Part shown: positions 56,197-64,000 of the stretch, piece by piece | Layout of the letters: every line of letters starts with the position of its first letter | Numbering within the stretch: position 1 is the first letter of the stretch | NCBI GenBank assembly: GCA_022457065.1 | Contig: JAJGBQ010000005.1 | Location: 2,790,001-2,854,000, forward strand | Reading direction: 5' to 3' | DNA: 64,000 nt | From: Curvularia sp. ZM96 | Taxonomy: Eukaryota; Ascomycota; Dothideomycetes; Pleosporales; Pleosporaceae | The notes under the pieces: model-generated | Database searches by the model: none | What the model saw: the letters and a program-made list of their open reading frames with translations, nothing else | What the model was told of the DNA's origin: nothing | Position numbers and translations under genes: made by a program

Positions 56197-56872
56197 GGCG
56201 ACGCGCGAAGAATCGAGGGCGCGCTACTGGGCGAGCTGGCGGAGCGGATGGCTGTAGAGACAGCGGTGCAGAGCCGCAGAGGTGGAGCGAACAGCAACGC
56301 TCATGCAGGACGCGAGGACTGCGTGTGCGGTAGACTGGGGAGGGTGGAACGGGCACGGGCGTTGAGCAGGCGAGTAACGGGCACTCGAGGCGGGCGGTGA
56401 AGGTGACGGGCGTGTGATGGCGGAGAGCGCAGCGCGGACGGGGACGAGTGACGATCAGGTCGAGTGTGCGTGTCGGCGTCGGGGGGCGCAGGCAGAGTCT
56501 GAGCGGGAGGGGAGGATGGGCGAGAGCAGGGCGGGCGGCATGTAGCCAACACGACGAGTGAGGCTTGGGTGAAGGGCAGAAGAAGAAGAGAGGTCGCCGG
56601 GTCGCCAGCTGCGGCTCGTTGGTGTGTGATCGACGGCGGCGTTAGCGCAGCAGCGCGAGCAGCAGGCAGGCAGTATGGGCGAGCCTCGCAGCCTCAGGCG
56701 GATGCAGAGCAGAGCAGGAAAAGAATAGCAGCGCGAGGGCGGACGTCAGCGGAGGTAGAGAGGACGCGTCGCAATGGGCGGCGGCGGGCAGAGTGTGGAC
56801 GACGTGCTGGAGTCAGCGCAGCGCAGCAAAGCAATGGAATAGAATCCAGCAGCAGCACAGCAACAGCAGGCG

Positions 56873-56907
<35 letters not shown>

Positions 56908-59057
56908 GTGGGCGTGGGCGTGCTCTGGCTCAGCAGGTGCAAGCTGTGCACAGAGCAGGTGCGCCCGGCGCCGTCGCACCTGCCTGCAGGGATCGCTGTG
57001 CGTGCTAGCCGCAGTCCCCCCGTCTTCTAACGCTCAGCGAGCCTGCACACGACGGGCCTGGACGCTGGCTGGCTGGGTTTCTGCTCCGTGGCAGCCCTCG
57101 CTGCACGCACAAGAGACGAGTCGCGGCTGGATCGCAGTGGCAACCGCGCGGTTTGCTGCGCAACGGCCGTGGCCATGGGTGTCGCGCTGGCGGGGATACC
57201 GGGTGGGTGACTGACTTGGAATGACTGAGTCCAGCGGAAAGGCGACAGCGGTGGGCCCTGGACACTGGGCTAGCGCCTCGCCGTACCCACCCCATCTCGC
57301 CCACCACACGAACTGCCCGCTGCCTCGAGGCTCACGCGCCTGTCTCGCCGCGTGTCCATTCGACCGCCAGCTCTAACTTTGCGCCGTGTTTGACAAGTGC
57401 TCCAACTGTTCTCGCGCTGCTGCGCTTGGTGTCGAGGTCCGTCCATGTGTTTCATCGTCAACTTCCATCAAAGCCCCGGACAGAGCCCTGGTCCGCCCTG
57501 GCGCCATGGCGTCCACGATGCGCAGCGCCCACCCATGCCCCCGCCCGCCAGGGCAAAGCTGCTCCCTCCAAGTCGCTCCGTCCAATCTGCTGCCCTCCGC
57601 CCGCCTCTCAATCAAACCACAGGCCCAGCCCATTTGGCCTCAACACCATCGCGGCTGCTGCTGTCTCTACGTACATACACAAGTAAACTCGCCACCCCCC
57701 CTCTCCCGTGGGCACGTCTTGTCCGCGTCTCCCCATGTCAGCCGGCACAGAGCACTGTTTCGTGCAAGAGATAACCACCGACACGCCCCCCTGCTCCCCT
57801 CACTCAAACACACAAACGTCGAATCTTACGTCCTCGTCGCGTCCTCGCCCACGGCCCTCTAGATCGACTACCCGTTGCCCTAGCGCATGATGAAGGACTA
57901 GCATCTTGCGCTAAGCCGCCGGACACCAGCAGCCAGGAATCCACCCCCCGTTCCGAGAGCCAAAGCCCGCTGTCAGAGCACCGCCTCTCGTTCCCAGCTC
58001 GGCCTCGACATCCCCCTGACATTGCTTTTTTTTCCCTGCCCTTTGTTACCTTTGCAAATCGTCTCCTCAGGTCCCCGTTGCCTTGCGCCTTTGTTCGATC
58101 CACGTGTGCAGCGCGACCCGTACATAAGCTGGACTGTCCACACTTCGGGTTCGTGTCGATCCTTGGCACTCGGTGGCTCCCCTGCAGTCAGCATCCATGG
58201 GATGGATTGGGCATGATCGCCAGGGAACAAGCCAAGCCTCCCTCCGGCCAATCGCAGCCATTGCCTGCCACGTTTCTTTCGCTGCCACCGCTGCCTCACA
58301 CCCCTCGACAGGTCTGCTGCCAGTGTGAATCGCCCTCTTGAATAGCGTCATCCATCCATGCCAACGTCACCACCACCAATCTTCAACCCACCACCACCCA
58401 AAAACAGAGCACACCGCACTCCCCTCCGGCCTCTTGCGGACGCTGCTGTCATGGGCGCCAACCCCAATTTGTCCGATTTTATTATTAGTGCTGGCCTTTT
58501 CGTCTTGGTATCACATTCCGTCTCGCAACCATCCCTGGCTCGACCTGATGCAGCGTTGTCGGATGTTGCCGGCGGCTCCACTGTGCATTGCGAGTGACGT
58601 TTGCAGCCATCATGTGACCAGCCAGCCCGATCCGATAATGCACTCCTCTGCCTACTTCTGCTTACCACTGCAACTCGTTGCATACATCTCATCTGCTCTC
58701 ATCTCTAGCTAATCATGCGTCAACGCATTACCCAAAGCTTCTCGCCTGCATGGTGCCTCGCAAGGCCACCAACTTTGACACAAATGGCATCAAAGCGACA
58801 GCTCAAGACAGGAGTGCCCAGTATATAAAGTTTTGCTCAAATTTGCGACTTGCAACATTGTACATCAGGCATGCGTTGCGTTACAGGGACGTAGTGGCAC
58901 GGAAAACAAAAATGCAGCATAGTTTGACAGTATTTGATTCAGCCTGCTCGAGACAAGCCACTCTACTCGGGATGCTCCCAATCCATAGCTAACGTGCATT
59001 CTAAATTCTGAAGACTTGTCGATAAAGAGAAGATGCAGACGCGCGTGCCATAGTCGT
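56197..59057. other. Long gene-free region, 2.9 kb
   Basis: Upstream region of the Med15-like gene and 3' flank of the COX VIIa-like gene. GC-rich, with a (GGGCAT)n repeat at 56,871-56,921 and no frame with a recognisable domain on either strand. It probably holds a long promoter and 5' leader. Confidence 0.5.
56871..56921 (+). repeat. Hexanucleotide repeat GGGCAT/GGGCGT
   Basis: About eight tandem units, five GGGCAT-type followed by GGGCGT variants. Confidence 0.85.
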
Positions 59058-59494
59058 CTATTTCTGGCCCAGAGCAGCGGCGCGCTCGTCCTCGAGCTTC
59101 TGGTAGAAAGCGTCACGGTGACGGACAGCGGGGACGTGGTAGCCTTTGGATGGTAAGTGTCGAGCCTTGAATGAGTTTGTAGCAACGGCAATCGCAGTTG
59201 CAAGTCCTGGATGATATCACGTACCGTACCACCAGCCGTAGCCGGCAACGACACCGAGACCTGCGGTTGCTGTTAGCCAAGCTCTCATACATCCGCGCGC
59301 AACCCTCCAGGCCTGTTTTGAGGCCCCAAAAATTATCGCGCATCCACTGCAACAGCTCTACGCACCCATAGCGACAGACAGGTCAAGGACAATCTGTCGT
59401 CGGAGCATCTGCAATCCAGTCATTAGCCTCCTCCCCACAGCTGCCCCAGGCACTCAATGGCATCACGTACGCCAGTAATCGGTTTGATGGCCAT
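59058..59494 (-). CDS. Cytochrome c oxidase subunit VIIa-like (yeast Cox9 type)
   Basis: A small four-exon gene of 62 aa. Exons (minus): 59,494-59,471, 59,408-59,366, 59,260-59,225 and 59,143-59,058; introns of 62, 105 and 81 bp, all GT-AG. The product reads MAIKPITG, then MLRRQIVLDLSVAM, then GLGVVAGYGWWYG, then YHVPAVRHRDAFYQKLEDE. This gives a short matrix part, one membrane helix and the HxPAVxxRDxFYxKLE tail of the family. It is a structural subunit of complex IV in the inner mitochondrial membrane. Each junction restores the family sequence, which supports the model strongly. Divergent from TAF8. Confidence 0.88.
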
Positions 59495-59893
59495 TTTGAA
59501 TTCGGTTTCGGGTGAGCGGAGAGTTTCGCGGCGCGGGTGCGGGTTGGGGAAGCTGGTAAAGGTCGTCTGCGGGTAGGTTGAAGTTGTGGTGGTCCGACGC
59601 GGAGAACTACTTTTGCTGACATAAGGCAAAGCCGTCCTAGCGTCCCGCGCTCGCAGAGCTTCCGGCTCAGTGACAACGGCCGTCACAGAGCCAAAGGGAC
59701 AACACCATCAATAGCCGAATCACACACTCCTTCACGTCCGGTTTAGTCGCAAGGGTACGCTTCTGCAGCTGATGCTACCTTTCACTTTCAACTGCGCGCC
59801 CACCGCCTGACGACGCAACCAACCTCGCGTATATACATCCGGCCTGCGCCAGCACCATCCCCCCATCGCCAGAACCGCGACGACCAGCAGCAT
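59495..59893. promoter_or_regulatory. Divergent promoter, COX VIIa-like gene / TAF8
   Basis: 399 bp shared by the two divergent genes. TATATACAT at 59,830-59,838 is a weak TATA candidate for TAF8, 55-65 bp from its ATG. Nothing else recognised. Confidence 0.4.
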
Positions 59894-61005
59894 ATGCCAG
59901 GCATCATACTCTCACCCAGCGCCAGCAGCGAGGGCGCAATCGCAGGCATGAAGCGGGCGCATGTGGCGGAGAACGCGCCTACACATGGAGAGCCGCAGCA
60001 GAAGAAGCGGCGAGTTGTCCATGCCCTGCACCACACTCAGCCAATCCACCACATTGTCGACCCCATCAGCGCAGAGTTCGACAGCTACGGCGAAAGCAAA
60101 GACTTCTTTGACCAGCAATTACGGCGCGCAATAGCCATACAATGCAAGAGCATAGGATTCGAGAGCGCGCGCCCGGACGCGCTGGAAGAGTTCCGCGGGC
60201 TGGTTGATTCCTGTATGGCTTCACCTTGCGACGTTTGACTGGCTATTGCAGCCCATCGCAGCTTCGTAACTAACCTTACCCAGACATGAGCCACTTTCTA
60301 TCCCAAGTGCGGAAATCCATGACCAGTGCGCGTCGCACCGAAACCGTAGCACACGACTGGATATACGCCCTTGCATCTTCGGGCCTTCATGGATCTGGGC
60401 CGCTCGACCAACACTTTGACACGGGCGAAGTTCCCCCCTCACTACTACAGCCTTATTTTGCGCCTCCTGTGCCTCCAGAAGCCCCACCTCCCGACACAGA
60501 GTCCCTGTTAGGCCCCGAGTTGTCCGGCAAAACAGACAAAGAGACGCGTCCATACATACCAAAACACTTCCCCGCCTTTCCTTCCAAGCATACCTATACT
60601 GCGACTCCTGTATTTACCAACCGCGAGCATGATCCACGCAAAATTCGAGAAAAAGCGACGGAAGAGGGCATCTTGGCTGAGCAGAGTCTTAGGAAACTCA
60701 TGGCAGCGCAAAAGGCGGGTGTTCAGAAGCAGAACGTAGGAAAACGGAAGCGAAGCAAGCGCATGAAAGAGAGCGACCAGCTTTGGCAGGCCGCCATGAC
60801 AGAGTTATTAGACGAAGAGCACCAACGAGAGAAAGACGAGGAGCGGCGACAAGCACAGATGGACCTGGATGACGACGATGGCTGGAACACATCACACGAC
60901 GCTCCACCACGACAGCCCCCAGCCGATCGTAATGTCAATCTAGAGGAAGGTGTGCATGTCAACTACGATCGAAAATATTGGAGAAAGTCTGCGAGCGGCG
61001 TATAA
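59894..61005 (+). CDS. TAF8: TFIID subunit TAF8
   Basis: Exons 59,894-60,212 and 60,284-61,005 (346 aa), with a 71-bp intron (GTATGG...CTAAC...CCCAG). Residues about 70-145 form the bromodomain-associated histone fold (FFDQQLRRAIAIQCKSIGF; FLSQVRKSMTSARRT), split by the intron. The TAF8 C-terminal domain follows with ETRPYIPKHFPAFPSKHTY and TPVF. The tail has a bipartite-like basic stretch (KRKRSKRMK) and a Glu/Asp-rich segment. TAF8 pairs with TAF10 in TFIID; the nuclear signals fit. Confidence 0.93.
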
Positions 61006-61377
61006 TACCTTTCATCGCGCCAGCTTTCGACGACGACAATCCCTTGTCAGAAGAAGAAAAAGCATTTTGAAGCATTTTGGTAGCGAGGCGTTTGGGTATT
61101 CGGCATTTCCGCCTTGAAGGTATGAAGGCATTCTTGGGGCATGTGAGCGGCGTTGATCAGGCTTTTTTTTTCCTTTGAGAGAAGTTGTACCATTGCTGCT
61201 AACCCAATGGGAGCAGTTCCAAGACCATTGATACGTCGTATGTACTCGTTGACAATTGAGTACACATCTATTGAATGATTCTTTTTTTGACATGTCATTG
61301 ATTATGCGCAATGGCTGCATGAGTTCAAAGCTGCATATAGTGATTATAGCGATGCGTGCTAGTATGACAACATGCAA
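61006..61377. other. Short intergenic region between convergent genes
   Basis: 372 bp holding the 3' flanks of TAF8 and SOM1. No gene seen. Confidence 0.5.
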
Positions 61378-61762
61378 TCACTCCCCATTCGCGCCTTCCT
61401 GCTTCGCCTTCCACCCCTCCCACGCTGTTGTCTCAACGCTCAGACCTCCCTGACATCTAATAGACGTCAGCCTTGTACTCGTCTCATTGTCGAAAAAAAG
61501 GACGCTCTCTTCTGTGCCCCACATCGCTATCACAACTCACACACTATACTTACTTCCTCAACAACCGGACAACCGGCTCACAAATCACCCTCGGCACGCC
61601 CCTCCGCCTCTCCGGCTGGTGAAGGTTGCACTTGTACTGCACGAGCTCCTTGAGCGCGCAGTCGCCCAGCACAATTGGCGGATTGCGCGGTCGACCCGAC
61701 GGAAGCGTGTTGAGTTGCGTTTCCAGTTCCGAGACCGGAATTGCGGAAACAGGGGGTGCCAT
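61378..61762 (-). CDS. SOM1: Mitochondrial inner-membrane protease accessory protein Som1
   Basis: Exons (minus): 61,762-61,554 and 61,456-61,378 (95 aa); the 97-bp intron begins GTAAGTATAG, has a GCTGAC branch site and ends CTATTAG. The sequence matches the Som1 family: ALKELVQYKCNL, then VICEPVVRLLRK, and across the junction C-x8-ETTAWE. Cysteines at the conserved places (GDC, YKC, VIC, RKC) suggest oxidation-dependent folding in the intermembrane space. Som1 assists the Imp1/Imp2 inner-membrane peptidase. The longer upstream frame (to 62,011) starts at an ATG too, but the extension is Ser/Thr-rich without similarity, so MAPPVS is preferred. Confidence 0.88.
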
Positions 61763-62054
61763 TGTTGTTTTTTTGTTTGACACAGAAAGAGATGGTATGA
61801 GTAGGAGATAAAAGAGTGAAAAGGAAAGGAAAACAAGGGGAAGGCGCGCTGGAAAAGTGGTGCGCAGCGTAGAGATGAATGGTGATGAGGCAGAGAGGTT
61901 GGGGGAGAAGTTGTTGGCAGAGGTTGAAGTCACGGATTTGAGCGAGGTGCGTGTGTGAGAGGACGATAATTGTGTTGAACACAACGGCGATATTACAGTG
62001 GGCTCTGACATGTATTACAGGTACTCAAGGCCTTTCGTTCTCTACAATCCAACG
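61763..62054. promoter_or_regulatory. Divergent promoter, SOM1 / XRCC2-like gene
   Basis: About 290 bp between the two proposed starts. An in-frame extension of SOM1 occupies it on the minus strand but is probably untranslated. Confidence 0.4.
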
Positions 62055-63099
62055 ATGATCAAAGGTAAGTCTGTTTTTCCAAGTAGTCACGCCCTATTGT
62101 GTACTTGGATATTCAACTCCCCTTAACCATCTCACCAGCAACGACGAAGCCACGACTCCCAAAACTTGCTATTTCAACATCCCAGAGCTGGACGCCCTGC
62201 TATCTGGCCCTCAACCACCAATTCTCGAACTCGTTTCTCCACCATCAACATACCAGCCCTCAGGCTCCGGCAAAACCTCACTCCTCTACCTGATCATCGC
62301 CACCGCCATACTTCCTCGAACCATACTCTCCTCCACCATCCCCCTCTCCAGCCATGAATCCGCAATTGTCCTCTTCGATCCCCTCCACCACTTCAGCGTC
62401 GCCCGCCTCGCAGAAGTATGCTTCTACATGTTGAAAACCACGCTACAAGCCTCCAACCAGCCTCTCGATGCCCCAACTCTCGTTGCCATGAAATCCATCG
62501 TCAAGACCTCTTTGCTCCACCTGCACATCTTCTACCCTTCCTCCTGGCCCTCTTTACTCTCCACCCTCCGCGACCTCCCCACCTACCTCTTCGACGACTC
62601 AAAACACTCCAGTCTACACCGCCGCATCCACTCGCTCATCCTCGAGGACGCAGATGCCTTTGTGCCGTGGATCCGTAGCATGACGAGCAGCAGCGGGGCA
62701 CAAGCCCTGCCATCGGCCTCGTCGAGCCTCACGTTCCAGCTTAGCAAACTCTCCTCGCTGCTTTCTGCCGCAGTGATACTGACCTCGCGCTCCGCGAGTC
62801 CGCGCTTCTACCGCCCTGTGCTGCCGTCGTCATGGCCCCGCGATGTCGTCGTCACGAGGCTGGCGCTGCGGCGGGTACCGGTGCGTGGGTTTGCAGTCGG
62901 AATTAGTGTTGAAGAGGCGGAGCAGGAGAGGGAGAAGCGGTGGGAGGTTGTGAGGAGGGGGAGATTTGAGTGTTGGAAGGTGGGGATGGGGATGGGGGTG
63001 CAGGGGAATACGAGTGCTAATACTAGTGGTGGAGGTGGAGGGAGTGGGGGGTTCGTGTTTAGAGTAGGGATGGGGATTGAGATGGAGAGGGAGAGGTGA
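62055..63099 (+). CDS. XRCC2-like Rad51 paralogue
   Basis: Proposed exons 62,055-62,064 and 62,150-63,099 (319 aa). The main frame reads ELDALLSG, then a P-loop-like GSGKTSLLYLI (from 62,263) and a Walker-B-like AIVLFDPLHHFSVARL, followed by HLHIFYPSSWPSLLSTL and the segment VPWIRSM. These are the landmarks of fungal XRCC2-type RecA-fold proteins acting in homologous recombination. The C-terminus is Gly-rich and low complexity. The first intron (GTAAGT at 62,065; acceptor AAG at 62,149) is chosen because it is in phase; the alternative CCAG acceptor at 62,136 breaks the frame, so the N-terminus is uncertain. Confidence 0.65.
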
Positions 63100-63347
63100 T
63101 AACAAGAGTAGGGTTCCTGATCAGGGTATTCATGCCTTTTCATTCATCTTCTCACATGTCAGAGAAGCCAAGTCAAATACGTCTAATTGAATCATAATAT
63201 TTCCGTATGAGCAACGTATACTTGGCTCTGTATCGATCTCACAGTCCAATACAATCTTTAATCACACACAACTCCACGGCTGTCTTTTCTGTTAAACCCC
63301 CTCCTCACCCTTATCCAATCTCCTTACCCTCCTCTCAAACAACACTC

Positions 63348-64000
63348 CTACGCATCCCTCCCCCAAAGCTCCTTCCTCCTCCCCCTATCCTCCCTCGCCT
63401 CCCTCCTCCTAACCCCCCACTTCCTCCTACTCTCCTCATGCGCCGCTGCCACCCTCCCCGCCTTCCCCTCATTCTTGGCCACCAACCCCACGAAAAACTG
63501 ACTGCACCCAAACTTCTCTGCCAGCTTGACTCGCGTCCACGTATCCGGGTCTGCAGCCCGCAGGCGCCGAATCTCAGCGACTTCCGCCTCGCTGAGGTGG
63601 TACTTCTTCTCGTATGGCGTGCGCACAGGCGGTGGGAGAGCGGTGCTGGGCCGCGGGGGCAAGTGGGCGCTAGAAGAAGAGGAAGAAGACGTATGTAGCG
63701 GTGTTCCCGGGGACGCTATACTCGGGTTCTGGCGTGCGAGCGCAGCATGGTGGGCTTGTTGTTGCGCAGAGGCGTACAGTTGGCGCCGTTTATCTTCTTT
63801 GGGCAGGAATTTCAGCGGCGTGTGGTAGACGTTTGGGGCCGAAGACGGCGGGTTGTAGATGAGGGTTGGAGAAGACGTGTCCGGTGTGTAGGATGGTGCT
63901 GCGGGGAGTGCAAGCAGTTTTCGGTGTCGGCGTGTTGTGGATTCGAAGCGGGTTTGCGTCCGGGGGAGGAGGGAGGGGGCGGGTTGCCATTGGGAGGGGC
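63348..64000 (-). CDS. Mitoribosomal protein MRPL20 (mL58), start beyond right edge
   Basis: The frame is open from the window edge to a stop at 63,348, about 217 residues, without the start. The family core is clear: PPPVRTPYEKKYHLSEAE, then EIRRLRAADPDTWTRVKLA, then EKFGCSQFFVGLVA, then the basic end RRREAREDRGRRKELWGRD. The N-terminal part (RFESTTRRHRKLLALPA) looks like a mitochondrial presequence, and NVYHTPLKFLPKEDKRRQL is the usual linker. It is a component of the fungal mitochondrial large subunit. The ATG at 63,990 is in a different frame and is not the start. Confidence 0.9.
   Translation of the reverse strand, partial: PSQWQPAPSLLPRTQTRFESTTRRHRKLLALPAAPSYTPDTSSPTLIYNPPSSAPNVYHTPLKFLPKEDKRRQLYASAQQQAHHAALARQNPSIASPGTPLHTSSSSSSSAHLPPRPSTALPPPVRTPYEKKYHLSEAEVAEIRRLRAADPDTWTRVKLAEKFGCSQFFVGLVAKNEGKAGRVAAAHEESRRKWGVRRREAREDRGRRKELWGRDA

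Noticed and set aside
56569..57030. 153-codon plus-strand frame upstream of the Med15-like gene
   Set aside because: Low-complexity GC-rich translation that includes the GGGCAT repeat; no domain and no clear start context.
61763..62011. N-terminal extension of SOM1
   Set aside because: The frame is open and begins with ATG, but the extra 83 residues are Ser/Thr-rich, unlike Som1 proteins, and the family start fits the ATG at 61,762.
63790..63990. 66-codon minus-strand frame starting at ATG 63,990
   Set aside because: It is out of frame with the MRPL20 coding sequence, which stays open to the window edge in another frame.
1..64000. tRNA or rRNA genes
   Set aside because: I looked for B-box-like GGTTCGA motifs in a plausible cloverleaf setting and saw none outside coding sequence; a covariance-model scan would be needed to exclude them.

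Overview
The window is fungal nuclear DNA from a filamentous ascomycete (Pezizomycotina; a Dothideomycete is my best guess). The support is short GT-AG introns (46-190 bp) with CTAAC/CTGAC branch sites, a fungal biotin cluster, SOM1, TAF8 and mL58/MRPL20, and a transposon island carrying the signature of repeat-induced point mutation (RIP: CpA to TpA on both strands, turning CAG/CAA/TGG codons into stops).

Region 1, about 1-27,970, is a nested transposon island with no intact gene. Exact target-site duplications (TSDs) let the layers be peeled apart. The base layer is a plus-strand APE-type LINE with a C-terminal RNase H (3,518-5,219, 23,183-23,702 and 25,819 to about 27,970). A chromodomain Ty3/gypsy element, here G-B (5,220-23,182, TSD AAGAC), sits inside its reverse transcriptase. 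G-B received a second chromodomain gypsy element, G-A (5,699-13,066, TSD GCTTT, two 480-bp LTRs), and two 1,847-bp pogo/Fot1-type elements (17,730-19,576 and 20,966-22,812), all nested cleanly. A third pogo-type element (23,703-25,818) is in the LINE. A minus-strand relative of G-A enters from the left edge (1-3,517).

Region 2, 28,492-34,304, is a biotin cluster with ordinary coding sequence: bioDA (DAPA aminotransferase/dethiobiotin synthetase fusion, minus), bioF (KAPA synthase with a peroxisomal C-terminus, plus) and bioB (biotin synthase with a mitochondrial presequence, minus). Together they cover pimeloyl-CoA to biotin.

Region 3, 35,442-64,000, is housekeeping euchromatin: a small membrane protein, an alpha/beta-hydrolase with a long coiled coil, a Pro-rich single-pass membrane protein, a LURP-one-related protein, an F-box/WD40 protein, a DUF7704-like membrane protein, a Med15/Gal11-like Mediator subunit, a cytochrome c oxidase VIIa-like subunit, TAF8, SOM1, an XRCC2-like Rad51 paralogue, and mitoribosomal protein MRPL20 cut by the right edge.

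The least expected signals are in the island. G-A and G-B each carry, between integrase and 3' LTR, an antisense reading frame with the cysteine spacing of a Zn2Cys6 cluster followed by a charged helical region. Both also show a self-primer/primer-binding-site pairing that covaries between the two families.
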